From contig NZ_PVZN01000001.1 in the NCBI RefSeq assembly GCF_003024385.1, positions 434,001 to 498,000 of the forward strand: a DNA stretch of 64,000 nucleotides, read 5' to 3'. The notes beneath the pieces are model-generated. The model was not told where the DNA came from, did not search any database, and worked only from the letters and a program-made list of their open reading frames with translations. This DNA comes from Pseudomonas sp. BBP2017. GTDB lineage: Bacteria > Pseudomonadota > Gammaproteobacteria > Pseudomonadales > Pseudomonadaceae. The position numbers and the translations under genes were made by a program. Shown one piece after another: positions 40,216 through 50,038 of the stretch; the first letter of the stretch is position 1, and the number at the start of each line of letters is the position of its first letter.

Positions 40216-42366
40216 ATGCCGAGAAGAAAGTCAGTACAAATTTCAGATGAAGATCAAGTAGAGCAGCTCATAGAAAGGGCTCGCAAACTCTTACCCCAAA
40301 GGAAGCTCAGCTATGAAGCAGACTGGTTGATTTCAGGCAAGATCGGCAGTGAGCAGTGGATCGTAGTTGATGACTACGATAAACAGACAACGTTCGAGAT
40401 CAGGTTTGATGCCAGGTTGCCTGACGGTAGTCTGCTCACCGAGCCGAAAAATATTCGATTACTAGCTCCAATTCAGAAAGTGGCGTTTCATTTGAGAATG
40501 GGAAATCTAGAACACTTCTATGTGGGGCATAGGCATTGGATGCGGATCATCGCCACCCCTATAAACCTGGCAAGATGGCTTGTTCTCAATGCAGAAGTAT
40601 TTCAGCCTCAACGCTACGGTTTTCGCTTACTGACGGACGATCATATGAGGGCTTACCTTAAAGAATACTCTCACGGCGGGCTAGCCAACACGTTAAAGTT
40701 GGGGGAAAGGTTTTTGACTTTACTGCATGAGCAGACCAAAACCAGCTTATCCATTCACGAAATTTTTGAGAAAAGACTTTGCTTAGACGAAGGTTTCATT
40801 ATCGAATCGGCCCGATGGCTTAATACTCAAGACGCGTACGTCAACTGCAAGGACTCTAAAGAACAAAAAGTATCTCGCAAGTACCTTGAGCGAATCCTGG
40901 GGTGCTCAGCATTTCTCTTCGAAAAATATCCGAGCATTGCCAATATCATTAATCAGTTCAACTTACGTCGTGCCTGTTCGCCAACCGACATGATTGAATT
41001 AACTCCTTTGGAGGATAGACGCATCACAAAGGAATCCAACATTGTACGAAAAACGATGCGTGCCCAGATAAAAGAAATCAAAATCTTTGTATCTGCCCAT
41101 AACCATTTGTCTGATGAAATTCCATTCCTATCAACATCGGTATTTAGAGAGAAATATGATGACAATCTTGCAATGGACGGACATACACACCTTATCCCAC
41201 TTGAGGTTGGCCTCGACGCCATCAACAATGCGGCTGAGATGATTGTCGTTTACGGTAAACAGATAGTCGAAGCAGCTTCATTCTTCGCTGGCGAGTATAC
41301 ACATCTGAGAAGCTCCACAACACAAAGTAGATGTACCACTATCATCAATCGACTAGCACACCGCAAAAGGAATGACTGGCACTCTGAGCCCAAGTACGGA
41401 AATGTCCCTCTTTTTGAAAGGTACAACGTAACCACCTTCAGTTCCCAATCACGCACACTTAGCATCGAAGCCGGAATTACATTTAAAACACTTCAGCAAG
41501 CGTTTTACGGCGCATGTGCACTTTTGATCGGTATGTGCAAGCCTATCCGTGATGGTGAGCTACATAAATTGGAGCTTAACTGCTTAGATCTGGAGTTTGA
41601 GGGGGGTGGTGCAGTACTAAGCTTTGCATTAGAAAAGAGCGGCGTACTCGGCGAAAACCAGAATATACAGCGCCCCATCCCTTCAGTTGTCGCCAGAGCT
41701 ATTCAACTCTTACAGGTTTTGTCAGCAAAGCTCCGGCACATATATGATGACCAATCAGGCCCTGTCGCCGCCCTTCTCTTCTACATCCCTTCGTTTACTG
41801 TCTTAAGGCCAACAGGTAAGGCATTGTCGGAGTCACTTAATCATTGCATTGATAAATTTTGCTTAGTATTCGACCCTCCCCGAGACCCACTGGGAAACCC
41901 TTGGACAATTCGTGTCCATCAGATGAGAAAATTCTTTCTCCTGGTAATGTACAAGCATCACAATAGTGACTTACGCCGCACCTTGGGTTATGCAGCAGGT
42001 CACATCGACGAAAATCAAATTGATGAATATACCGCCTTCTCACATGACGACCCTGAATGCGTAAAATACGAAAGTGAGTGCATAAGTGATCTTCTGGTAT
42101 CGCTGGAGCAAGGTCAAGTCACCCCCGACGGCCATGATGGTCTACAGGCTCTATACAGCCACGTATGCAACCATTTCAACGTCACCAAAGTGCAAAGCCT
42201 GAGCCACGCTAATTTCATACGCTTCCTCAATATGCTACAGCGCAATGGCAAGTACAAGAGCACAGTGTACACTGTAGAGATCAAAGGCTCTGATGGCACA
42301 TTGACAACCATAGAATTCGCCATCAAATTCGAAGGATTGCAAGATGACCAATTCGACCGAGGATAA
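40216..42366 (+). CDS. Tyrosine recombinase, large (GMT/Tn554-type integrase)
   Basis: 716 aa. The C-terminal third has the catalytic set: arginine in CKPIRDGELHKLEL (about residue 446), a beta-hairpin lysine in FALEKSG, HxxR in RVHQMRKFF (about 567), GH in AAGHIDEN (about 594) and tyrosine in IDEYTAF (about 603). The N-terminal 400 residues, unusually long, probably bind DNA arms. Gene 2 of the recombinase operon, with its 3' end overlapping the next gene by 23 bases. Length and neighbours fit the integrase of gamma-mobile-trio islands or TnpB of Tn554, which I cannot separate by eye. Confidence 0.8.
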   Translation: MPRRKSVQISDEDQVEQLIERARKLLPQRKLSYEADWLISGKIGSEQWIVVDDYDKQTTFEIRFDARLPDGSLLTEPKNIRLLAPIQKVAFHLRMGNLEHFYVGHRHWMRIIATPINLARWLVLNAEVFQPQRYGFRLLTDDHMRAYLKEYSHGGLANTLKLGERFLTLLHEQTKTSLSIHEIFEKRLCLDEGFIIESARWLNTQDAYVNCKDSKEQKVSRKYLERILGCSAFLFEKYPSIANIINQFNLRRACSPTDMIELTPLEDRRITKESNIVRKTMRAQIKEIKIFVSAHNHLSDEIPFLSTSVFREKYDDNLAMDGHTHLIPLEVGLDAINNAAEMIVVYGKQIVEAASFFAGEYTHLRSSTTQSRCTTIINRLAHRKRNDWHSEPKYGNVPLFERYNVTTFSSQSRTLSIEAGITFKTLQQAFYGACALLIGMCKPIRDGELHKLELNCLDLEFEGGGAVLSFALEKSGVLGENQNIQRPIPSVVARAIQLLQVLSAKLRHIYDDQSGPVAALLFYIPSFTVLRPTGKALSESLNHCIDKFCLVFDPPRDPLGNPWTIRVHQMRKFFLLVMYKHHNSDLRRTLGYAAGHIDENQIDEYTAFSHDDPECVKYESECISDLLVSLEQGQVTPDGHDGLQALYSHVCNHFNVTKVQSLSHANFIRFLNMLQRNGKYKSTVYTVEIKGSDGTLTTIEFAIKFEGLQDDQFDRG

Positions 42367-42883
42367 CATTGAGGCACGACTCGACTGGCTCAACCGCATC
42401 ATTTCGCATGAAATTACGCCCAATGATGCTGAAGTCGAATCATTGTCTGATCTTCGTACATTCCTAGCATTCGCCATCAAAGGGTGTTTCACTCAAAAGG
42501 CATACAACACCATCAAGGCGTACACCGTAAAGCACCGGAGCATTGCCACGCCGCATCACTATCCAAACACTTGGGAATACCTCAAAGAGTTGAGAACGCT
42601 AGCGCACCATGAAACTGCAGCTAAAGCACGGCTTGTCGAGGGAGAAAAAAATTTAAAGGATTTGGAAAACCGAGCCTTATTGGAGGCTCATTTATGCGGA
42701 ATGGCTTACATAGAAGCATATGAATTTCTTCGCACCCTACTCAAAGAGCCATCACTATCCGACCTCCTCGAAGCAAAGATAGAAAACTTCATATCGATTA
42801 CTAACGTGAAATACTCTCACATCACCTCACATGCGTCCCGAGAGGGCGGAGCCCTCCAGGTCATTCAGGGAGGTAAACCTTAA
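42344..42883 (+). CDS. Small helical accessory protein of the recombinase module
   Basis: 179 aa, no catalytic motif. Mostly helical: RLDWLNRIISHEITPNDAE, then SDLRTFLAFAIKG and a coiled-coil-like HETAAKARLVEGEKNLKDLENRALLEAHL. Starts inside the end of the large recombinase and ends in TAATG, overlapping the next ATG by one base, so all three are translated together. Position fits GmtX of gamma-mobile-trio islands or TnpC of Tn554, both small proteins needed for or modulating transposition. Confidence 0.7.
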   Translation: MTNSTEDNIEARLDWLNRIISHEITPNDAEVESLSDLRTFLAFAIKGCFTQKAYNTIKAYTVKHRSIATPHHYPNTWEYLKELRTLAHHETAAKARLVEGEKNLKDLENRALLEAHLCGMAYIEAYEFLRTLLKEPSLSDLLEAKIENFISITNVKYSHITSHASREGGALQVIQGGKP

Positions 42884-44364
42884 TGGCGCAGCTTTATAGG
42901 TTATTAAGCGACATCAAACTCCCGACTGGCGCTTCGCCCACGATGCGTACTAAACAGCACATCGTTACATACTCAAAATTTAAATCCCTGCCGTTGATGT
43001 TCTGGCCTAATGGCACACCGTGCCATCTGGTGAATCTTTGGCTTATGGAAATTGCGCTAAGCAGCTCCGGCAAGGAGTCAGCAAAAACCGATGCAACATT
43101 AATCACTCACTTAATACGTTTTTGTTTTACTCGTGACATATCATTCTATGATCTCAGCGATGCATACTTCAAACTATTTTCGCGAGAGCTTGCTAACGAA
43201 ACGAAACCTGGAGTCACCCAGGCCACTCGCCTTGCTCGACTTTCAAATCAAACTTATTCTATTCAGCAAATCAGCTTGAACTTTCTTTTTTGGCTACAAC
43301 AGAATCATCCACCCCACAATCACCTGCCTTTGATTGGTGTAGAGATTGATAAGCCTCGCGTAGTCATTGAGTTTAGATACTCTCCGCACAGCAACCGCAA
43401 ATACCTTTGGCATCCAGAGCTCGTGACTAAGGCACCACCTTTAAACGATAAGTTCCCAATGCCAGAGAAATACATCGCGAAGCTAAGAACCGCAGTTTAT
43501 CAACGTCACCACAAGCTAATTAAACGCACACCGAGGCCTAATGGGTCATTCAACCATCATACGGTGGCGACTTTGAAGTACCTTTATAGTCGCCGCATGT
43601 TTACAATTAACATGATGACTAATTTCGGATTGCGCCCTGAAGAACTGGAGGAAATGCCACTTGATGAAAACTTAAACATCATTAACACCCTTGCCGTTGT
43701 TTTACCAACAAAAAAGATCCGACACCAGAGCATCAGCCGTCGTTTAACAGTTACAATGGGGCTCGCGGTAACACTGCAAGCTTACTTCGATGACCGTGAC
43801 GAATTCATAAAGTATCTAATCACCCACAAAAAGCTATCAACATCACCCAAAAACATACTTCTCGGCAAGGACGGTGCTCCTCTAATCAAAGCTTCCTTGA
43901 CAAAAGAGTTTGACAGGCTGTGCCTGGACGCAGGACTGGACGACAGAAAGGTCTGCCTCTCAATGTTTCGTCATAGATTTATAAGCCGGGAGGTTAAGGC
44001 CGAGCTCCTTCTCCGCTTCCGAAATAACCCCGAGCTTTTGGCCGAGCTCACGCCGGCACTAAGGGAAAATGTCGCCCGAGCGGTGATGCCTAAGACTGGT
44101 CATCGTAGGCCCGAATCGATATGGCACTACGTCGATGAGCAGTACAAACTTCTGGCCACTCCGGATTCGCACGAAGCACTTCAGTCAATCAAGGATGACT
44201 TGGAGCACACCAAGAATGCACTGGAAGACCTTACATTCCGCCAACACTTCAACACTAAGGATCAGACGACTAGCCACCTTGAGGGCATGCGTCAAATGAT
44301 CCGTGATATAGAAGAGCGTCTTTATGCTGCTGAAAAGCCAAGAGGTAGGGATGATACCCCGTGA
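42883..44364 (+). CDS. Tyrosine recombinase (GMT/Tn554-type)
   Basis: 493 aa. Catalytic set: arginine in TNFGLRPEELEEM, lysine in LPTKKIRHQ, SMFRHRF where the first histidine of HxxR is serine, GH in PKTGHRRPES and tyrosine in IWHYVDEQ. A C-terminal coiled coil (LQSIKDDLEHTKNALEDL, then MRQMIRDIEERLYAAE) may mediate assembly with the other recombinases. Last gene of the operon; the facing ATPase gene ends 101 bases away. Confidence 0.82.
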   Translation: MAQLYRLLSDIKLPTGASPTMRTKQHIVTYSKFKSLPLMFWPNGTPCHLVNLWLMEIALSSSGKESAKTDATLITHLIRFCFTRDISFYDLSDAYFKLFSRELANETKPGVTQATRLARLSNQTYSIQQISLNFLFWLQQNHPPHNHLPLIGVEIDKPRVVIEFRYSPHSNRKYLWHPELVTKAPPLNDKFPMPEKYIAKLRTAVYQRHHKLIKRTPRPNGSFNHHTVATLKYLYSRRMFTINMMTNFGLRPEELEEMPLDENLNIINTLAVVLPTKKIRHQSISRRLTVTMGLAVTLQAYFDDRDEFIKYLITHKKLSTSPKNILLGKDGAPLIKASLTKEFDRLCLDAGLDDRKVCLSMFRHRFISREVKAELLLRFRNNPELLAELTPALRENVARAVMPKTGHRRPESIWHYVDEQYKLLATPDSHEALQSIKDDLEHTKNALEDLTFRQHFNTKDQTTSHLEGMRQMIRDIEERLYAAEKPRGRDDTP

Positions 44365-44465
44365 AACCATCCTCACCGCCAGGCTGCCGGTGGAATAGGT
44401 CTTCGGCGAAAGCGGAAGCTTGCAGCCGATCCGACAAACGTCGACCAAAGTCTCAAGTCAGCGGG

Positions 44466-47321
44466 TCAACCGGCTGCCCCACTAGCCTGGTCGCGCTGGG
44501 CAGCACTTAGCAGGCAACGCTCGATGAACTGAAGCTCCTGGCCAAGCTCTTCAGCACGCTTTTCCAGCGCGCTCAACGCCGCTTGGTGCTCCTTCTGCAC
44601 ATGCTCCGGCGCCTTGACGAGCCCTGGCAGCTTCCTCCTACCTTTCTCGATCTTGTCGTTCACCTCGGTAAGGAACTTCTCCCCTGACTCCTTTTTCCTG
44701 GCCGTGAAGAGCTGGCACTCCAGGAAGCGGATAGCATCGTAGATGCGCAAGACCTCGCCACTGGTCTTGGCGTGCACGAAGTTCAGGCTGCCCTCGTCGA
44801 AGGCGTGATGCTCCTGGTTCTGTCCACCCCAGTTGACCAAGTCATTCTTGATGAAATTGAAGTACGACAGGTCGTAGTCAATGAATGGTTCAATCAGCGA
44901 GAACGTGTGCTCCAGGCTGACCTGCAGGTACATGCTCTTCTTGAGCTGCGACTTGTTGAAGTTCGCCGTGACTGTGACGCCGTTTTCGATGCAGAACTCA
45001 AGCACCATGGATTCGAACCAGATACGACAGTACAGCAACGCCTGGCGGACGTCGAACACCGAAAGCGCCACGTACACCTTCTTCTGGAAGCCACCCGCGT
45101 GATCAATCACAACGATGCCCTTGTTCGTGTAGCTGAGCACATGACTGGCGTGCTGGTCGCATTGTGGGTGACGGTCGGCGATGATGCAGAAGCGCTCCCA
45201 GAACAGACGGTCATGGGTGGTGACCACCATTTGAATCCGGCGCAGGTAGGCATCGCTGAAGAACAGGTCGATGATGTTTGATCGGTGCTCGGTGTCGATC
45301 GCATTGACGACGTCATCGAAGACGATGAGCGGGAAATTGTTTTTTTCAGCCATGGCCAAGAGAATGGACAGGCCCAACGCCCTCAGATGCCCTTCACTAA
45401 GCACAGAAAACGCATCGAGCAGTGACCCGTCCACGTTGGTGATCTTGATGCGATAGCTATCCGCCTGCCGGTCGAAGCTCAACGACGCGATCTGCTCATG
45501 GTCATCGTCGTGGTTGTTGATCGCGCGGTAGTACTCGGCAGCCTTGGCTTCGATCCCGGTGATTCGCGTTTTCTCCAGCTCAAGCTTGTAATCCAGCAGG
45601 TCGCGGTACAGGGTTCGGTACTCAGCTTCCAGATCCTTGAGCAACTGGTTGAAGTGGCTGTTGTCGACTGCATCGTTGAGCAATGTCGCTTTCTGCTTGA
45701 TCAGGTCTGCCATCTGGTCGTTGGCGACCTTGAACTCGCGTATCGCCAGTTTTTTGCTGTCGAACTGCTGCTTCAGCGATTCATCAATTGCTTTGAGCTG
45801 CGTCACCCGAGCTTCAAGGCGAGCTGCCTGGGCCTCTGCCTGGCCAACCTCCCGACGCTTGCGCTCACAGGTACGTAGGTAAACTTCGATCTGCTCTGCA
45901 CTCTCCGTGCAGAGCTTCAGAAACGAATCGAGAACGGACGGCGCCACTTCCGAGCGATCAGTAGCGGCATGAAATTCTGCAAGCACCGCTTCCAACGCGT
46001 CCGTTTTCAGCGGGCAAGGCACGTCGACATGCTCATTGCCTTTCACCGCGCTGATTCCGCTTGCGACTCGTGAAGCCCAGAGCGCAATCCGGGCGTCATT
46101 TCGCTGCCTGAACTGCTTAAGGGACTCCAATTCACTCAGCGCCCTGATCTGGTCTCGCGCCCTTTCAAACGGATTTACCACCACCCGGTCGAGAGGCGTC
46201 AGGCATGCGGGACAGCTATCCGCAACCTGCAACTGCTCGATAGCCTCCAAAGCCTCGAAGACTGCGCGATAGTTGACGTCGCTGGCCCTCTGCATGAATA
46301 CCTTCTCAATATCGGCTCTGCGGTGGAGCAAGCGCTGGGCGATGGCACAGATGCGCTTCACCTGCTCAAGCGGTATAGAGAACGGTGCCTTGGCGGCTCG
46401 CAGGCGCTCGGCGCCACGAATATGCATTTCTACCGTCTTACGCAACCGCAAGACCTTTGGACGAACGTCGAAGTCTTGGTCGGCCCTCAGCCCCAGCAGC
46501 CTACAACTCTCTGAGATCGATGTTTGTAAGTCTGCCCTGTGCTTACGCCGCAGTTGACTCAGGTTGACTCGGGTGCGCTCTAGGGCCTCCAGTGCCTCAG
46601 CCTGGTCGGCACGCATGAAGGCTTTGAGCGAGAAGCTTTCAGGCCGGACAAACCGAGAAATGACCTCCTGGAGTTCCTCCAAGCCAAACAAGGTGGCCAG
46701 GACATCACTCTCGGCGCTGCCCGTATCCTTGGAGCCCAAGAGTGAGAATTCTTGAAGACGGTTCCGGTCTATGAAGCAGCCCGACCAGCTGATGCTTCGC
46801 TTGACTGGTAGCTTGTCCGTACCCATCAGCATGAGCTTGGGCTTGTCCGCTCCCCGTGCGATGTACTGATTGACCTTGGTCTTGCGCCTGGCCGCTTCTT
46901 TGATATCGCCAGTCGTGCCGATTTCCAGCGCCTCGCACAACGATGATTTGCCGCCGCCATTGGGTGCATAGAAGATGTTCTTCAGCTTGCTGAAGCGAAT
47001 GAACGTGCCTGTGTCGTCAGGGCCAAACTCTCCGAAGCCTCGGAAGTTTTTCACGCGAAGGTAGTCCAACGTACCAAGGCCGGAAGGCGGTATCCGATCC
47101 AGTTCCGGCTTGTTTTCGAGAACCTTTTTGAAGCGCGCAGCGATACGTTGATAGTTGCGACCCAGCAACTGATCAGCCGCCGACGTGATGTGCGCCTTGA
47201 TATGGTCGGAGTAGCGTCCCTTGGCCTGATTGGCCTGGTACATACACCAAAGCAGGGCAAGGTATGCGTCAGTACGCCCTTCAAGATTCTGCCTGGCAAA
47301 ACTCAAAAGGTACTGACTCAT
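44466..47321 (-). CDS. Rad50/RecF-like ATPase with zinc-hook-like CPAC motif, candidate defence protein
   Basis: 951 aa. Start has an excellent site (AGGGAGGAGG). Walker A NGGGKSS at about 121-127; long helical arms with CPAC at 370-373, placed like a Rad50 zinc hook; ABC signature [11 protein letters not shown] at 641; Walker [14 protein letters not shown] at 664; H-loop TTHDRLF at 701. The last 240 residues after the ATPase head are a separate helical domain with [11 protein letters not shown] and no motif I can name; an RNase of the HEPN or anticodon-nuclease type is conceivable but not shown. A small coiled-coil gene precedes it. Such ATPases commonly sense phage DNA or replication intermediates. 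Confidence 0.75.
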   Translation of the reverse strand: MSQYLLSFARQNLEGRTDAYLALLWCMYQANQAKGRYSDHIKAHITSAADQLLGRNYQRIAARFKKVLENKPELDRIPPSGLGTLDYLRVKNFRGFGEFGPDDTGTFIRFSKLKNIFYAPNGGGKSSLCEALEIGTTGDIKEAARRKTKVNQYIARGADKPKLMLMGTDKLPVKRSISWSGCFIDRNRLQEFSLLGSKDTGSAESDVLATLFGLEELQEVISRFVRPESFSLKAFMRADQAEALEALERTRVNLSQLRRKHRADLQTSISESCRLLGLRADQDFDVRPKVLRLRKTVEMHIRGAERLRAAKAPFSIPLEQVKRICAIAQRLLHRRADIEKVFMQRASDVNYRAVFEALEAIEQLQVADSCPACLTPLDRVVVNPFERARDQIRALSELESLKQFRQRNDARIALWASRVASGISAVKGNEHVDVPCPLKTDALEAVLAEFHAATDRSEVAPSVLDSFLKLCTESAEQIEVYLRTCERKRREVGQAEAQAARLEARVTQLKAIDESLKQQFDSKKLAIREFKVANDQMADLIKQKATLLNDAVDNSHFNQLLKDLEAEYRTLYRDLLDYKLELEKTRITGIEAKAAEYYRAINNHDDDHEQIASLSFDRQADSYRIKITNVDGSLLDAFSVLSEGHLRALGLSILLAMAEKNNFPLIVFDDVVNAIDTEHRSNIIDLFFSDAYLRRIQMVVTTHDRLFWERFCIIADRHPQCDQHASHVLSYTNKGIVVIDHAGGFQKKVYVALSVFDVRQALLYCRIWFESMVLEFCIENGVTVTANFNKSQLKKSMYLQVSLEHTFSLIEPFIDYDLSYFNFIKNDLVNWGGQNQEHHAFDEGSLNFVHAKTSGEVLRIYDAIRFLECQLFTARKKESGEKFLTEVNDKIEKGRRKLPGLVKAPEHVQKEHQAALSALEKRAEELGQELQFIERCLLSAAQRDQASGAAG

Positions 47322-47404
47322 TGCGCCTCCTCCCTGATGCGCATGATCGTAGCCGGACTGAAATCAGAAAGCCATTACCACCAAACAGGTGCCGAGGGCT
47401 TTCG

Positions 47405-47650
47405 CTAGTGTTGCGCGCTGCCAATCTGCAGCCGGTATCTCGCCTGGTTCAACTCGGCTTCTGTATGCCGAAGCTCGTCCTTGAGCTCCGTCCACATCAA
47501 AACCAGGGTGGCGATCTTTTCACGGGAGGCCGTCAACTCCTCCCCCATCACCGCCAGCTCGTTCTCAAGCAGAAGGCACTGCTGCCGCAGCAACTCCTCC
47601 TGCGAGAAGAAGACAAAGCGGTCGTCGACGGTCTCGTCTAGGTTGTTCAT
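47405..47650 (-). CDS. Small coiled-coil partner of the Rad50-like ATPase
   Basis: 81 aa starting MNNLDETVDDRFVFFSQEE, nearly all one heptad-repeat helix (LLRQQCLLLENELAVMGEELTASREKI, then ELRHTEAELNQARYRL). It is read in the same direction as the ATPase, 83 bases upstream, and divergently from the XRE gene. Probably a regulator or structural partner of the ATPase. No family recognised. The start lacks a strong ribosome site. Confidence 0.6.
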   Translation of the reverse strand: MNNLDETVDDRFVFFSQEELLRQQCLLLENELAVMGEELTASREKIATLVLMWTELKDELRHTEAELNQARYRLQIGSAQH

Positions 47651-47698
47651 AGCGCTCGTAACCGCAAGGAGTACAAATGTTCTCCTCGCAAGCTTAGC

Positions 47699-47729
47699 GA
47701 GATATACTGTATGCATCAACAGTATCTCG
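47699..47729. promoter_or_regulatory. Probable XRE operator in divergent promoter
   Basis: Imperfect inverted repeat GAGATATACTGT / ACAGTATCTCG around ATGCATCA, containing TATACT that could be a -10 box. It sits between the divergent coiled-coil/ATPase genes and the XRE gene, the usual place for a regulator's own operator. Confidence 0.5.
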
Positions 47730-47852
47730 ACGTATCGCTGCGCGTCACCTACCGGCACGCCATCGCTAGCCCGCGTGATAGAGTGCAGGCCGCTCTGGCA
47801 GCGGGTTCGGCGTGGAGGTCACTGAAGACAAGCTCAAACGGAGGAACGGTCT

Positions 47853-48248
47853 ATGTCACTGAAGTCGTCGTTCGCCACGGTACTGAAGACGCTTCGCAGC
47901 AAGCGAAATATCTCGCAGCGGGACTTTGGAGATACCAGCAGGACGTTCCTCTCCAAGCTGGAAGGCGCTCGATCCAGCCTTACGTTGGACAAGCTTGACC
48001 AGGTCAGCCAGCGGTTGGAGCTGAGCCCATTGACGTTGCTGACGCTCACCTTGAGCCTGGAAGCCGGCAAACCTGCTGTCGAACTCATCGACCACCTTCG
48101 CTCAGAAATTGAAGGCCTGGAGCGCGATGGAGGTCTGCCAGGACTGGAGCACGCAACCCGAGGCATCGCTGCCCGCGCGCCGCGCAGATCGCAAAATCCT
48201 CAGGATACGCAGACCTTGCAGGCGGAACTCTGCTTCACGGCATCCTGA
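47853..48248 (+). CDS. XRE-family transcriptional regulator
   Basis: 131 aa behind GGAGG. Helix-turn-helix in the first 65 residues: FATVLKTLRSKRNISQRDFGDTSRTFLSKLEGARSSLTLDKLDQVSQRL, then LSPLTLLTLTLSLEAGK. The C-terminal half is a short helix and a disordered tail. Divergent from the ATPase unit and probably its repressor. The XRE gene at the window's right end shares the same layout, including the LTLL motif. Confidence 0.82.
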   Translation: MSLKSSFATVLKTLRSKRNISQRDFGDTSRTFLSKLEGARSSLTLDKLDQVSQRLELSPLTLLTLTLSLEAGKPAVELIDHLRSEIEGLERDGGLPGLEHATRGIAARAPRRSQNPQDTQTLQAELCFTAS

Positions 48249-48447
48249 ACCACCAACACATAGCGCATTTAAATGCGCCGGCACGCGTCATTGACCCAGC
48301 TTCAGCGCATTAAATTCCACTGCCGTTATGACATGGCTTGAAATTCTGCATTGCAAGATTCAATGCCTGCTCGTTCTATCCATGAACCTGCAGAACAATG
48401 TTCGCAACGCGAGGGCATGCCGCTCGAAGGGCATAGATGGGAAAGAG

Positions 48448-48803
48448 ATGACACTGGAAGAACGCAAGGCCTACATTCAGGCCGTGGCCGATGAGGTTGC
48501 ACAGGGCAAGCTGACACGCTCGGCGGCGTCGTTAAACGTCTTCGTGAAAACCAGCTGGGCATGAGCCAGTAGCGGTTTGCCATGGCCGGCATAATTTCAA
48601 AACGGGCCTTGGCGCAGCTGGAGGCGGATAACGGGAATCCGACGCTCTCGACTTTGGAAACCGTACTCAACAAGTTCGGTCAAACGATCAGCTTGTCTCA
48701 CTTGAACCCGGCGGAACTCAATGCCGCGATCGCTCTGAGAAGAAAAACAGGACTTGCCTTTGCTGCCCCAGCGCACCCTCCTTACTCGCCGTCAGACAAA
48801 TAA
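48448..48803 (+). pseudogene. Broken HipB-like antitoxin/XRE gene
   Basis: Begins MTLEERKAYIQAVADEVAQGKLTRSAAS, then homology jumps frame to VKRLRENQLGMSQ, meets TAG at 48570-48572, and goes on in that second frame as RFAM...ISKRALAQLEADNGNPTLSTL, ending at 48803. Read together it is a normal HipB-type HTH antitoxin of about 115 aa with one frameshift near 48525 and one amber codon. No hipA toxin follows; an H-NS-like gene on the other strand does. Confidence 0.7.
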
Positions 48804-48849
48804 ACTTGCCCGACGGGTCGTTCGGTTTTCGCGCTGTGACGATCAGCGA

Positions 48850-49212
48850 TCACGAAACCCAGGATTCCACTACATCCGACCCGTACTGGGCTTTCCACTC
48901 CTTGAGCAGCTTGTGATTGCCGCCTTTGGTTTCAATGATTTCGCCATTATTTGGGTTTTTGTACTGCTTGATTTGCCGGGCACGACGTGGCGTTTTCTCA
49001 GCGACAGCCGGAGCAGCGCGACGATTGGATTGTGGATCCAGAATGTTAATGATGTCACGCAGGCTGAAGCCATATTTATTAAGCAAATCGCGAAGCTTCT
49101 CTTCGAATTCAATTTCTTTCTTTAGCTCCGAGCTGCCTTTAAGCTGCTCAAGCTCAGCCAACTGCTGGGCGAGCTTTTGCTCAAGCTGGCGAAACTCTGC
49201 TAGACGGGACAT
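48850..49212 (-). CDS. MvaT/MvaU-family H-NS-like xenogeneic silencer
   Basis: 120 aa. N-terminal coiled coil (EFRQLEQKLAQQLAELEQLKG), linker KKEIEFEEKLRDLLNKYGFSLRDIINILDP, then the DNA-binding domain QIKQYKNPNNGEIIETKGGNHKLLKEWKAQYGSDVVESW with the KGGN minor-groove motif. Pseudomonas MvaT/Tur proteins silence AT-rich foreign DNA. A copy carried by the island itself could keep the AT-rich recombinase operon quiet or interact with the host's own MvaT proteins. Confidence 0.9.
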   Translation of the reverse strand: MSRLAEFRQLEQKLAQQLAELEQLKGSSELKKEIEFEEKLRDLLNKYGFSLRDIINILDPQSNRRAAPAVAEKTPRRARQIKQYKNPNNGEIIETKGGNHKLLKEWKAQYGSDVVESWVS

Positions 49213-49321
49213 TTCAGCACCTTAATACGTTGATGTAATGAAAATACTAACCTACTCCACTGAATCAATGTAACTTCTTTCTTCACTTAAAAAGTTATTA
49301 ATGCGAATGACAAAGTAAGGC

Positions 49322-49942
49322 TTAATATCCTCGTGCCTTCCTCTCAAGCTCGTCGAGTCGCACCACCACGCGTTTGAGCTCTTCGTCTCTGCTCCACTCA
49401 TCAGGCGCAGGCTGCTCGTGTGGTAACCCCGCAAACGAGGCCAGCTTTTTGATAATATCAGCTACCTGTAGCCCCAACTTGGCATAGCCGTGCTGCCTGT
49501 GCCAGAAAAACTCAGGATGATCCGGTGGGCTATAGTCGTATTCATAGATCGCGCTCAGCTTGCCATGGAGTTTGTCTTGCTGATCAGGGATCCGAATGAT
49601 CGCGTACATCAAATTCTTCGGCAGCAATCGCCAATCGATATCCATGCCCAATGGGTTGAACGTGGGTAGCGGCTTGACGGTATCCCATTGGCCATTCTCT
49701 CCTGATGGCTGTCCGTGGATTGTCCCATCGTCACACGCGACTTCCAGGCATTCGGTAGCCAAGCGATCGAGATGGGATATCAAGATGATGCCGGCATACG
49801 AAATATCTCGCTTTCTGTTCTGCCGTTGAGCCCACCATTCTTTCGTCAGGATGAAGAAATTACCCAACAGAACGCCAGCGATACCCGCCCCTGCGCCGAT
49901 GATGGCCGAAACGTTTCCTGAATCCACAGACAATTCCCCCAT
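49322..49942 (-). CDS. Membrane-anchored protein of unknown function
   Basis: 206 aa. One N-terminal membrane helix (SAIIGAGAGIAGVLLGNFFIL), then a cytoplasmic domain with WWAQRQNRKRDISYAGIILISHLDRLATECLEVA. This resembles many single-TM hypotheticals of phage and islands. The C-terminus ends in a charged helix (RDEELKRVVVRLDELERKARGY). Single gene; no function assigned. Confidence 0.65.
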   Translation of the reverse strand: MGELSVDSGNVSAIIGAGAGIAGVLLGNFFILTKEWWAQRQNRKRDISYAGIILISHLDRLATECLEVACDDGTIHGQPSGENGQWDTVKPLPTFNPLGMDIDWRLLPKNLMYAIIRIPDQQDKLHGKLSAIYEYDYSPPDHPEFFWHRQHGYAKLGLQVADIIKKLASFAGLPHEQPAPDEWSRDEELKRVVVRLDELERKARGY

Positions 49943-50038
49943 GCTGGTTTTCGCCGTGGCTACAGTATGTGTTCGGCTGATGACAGCGCAACAGACCCTG
50001 ACCGGATTACGCGTCCATCCATAGTCACAACGCGGCCT

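Noticed and set aside
38116..44364. Classical RIT element (three recombinases in a row)
   Set aside because: The proteins are much longer than RIT recombinases and a non-recombinase small gene is included.
44466..47321. Anticodon nuclease RloC/PrrC assignment for the large ATPase
   Set aside because: The zinc-hook-like motif and ATPase head would fit RloC, but I cannot place the Arg-Glu-His nuclease triad in the C-terminal domain and no restriction genes are adjacent.
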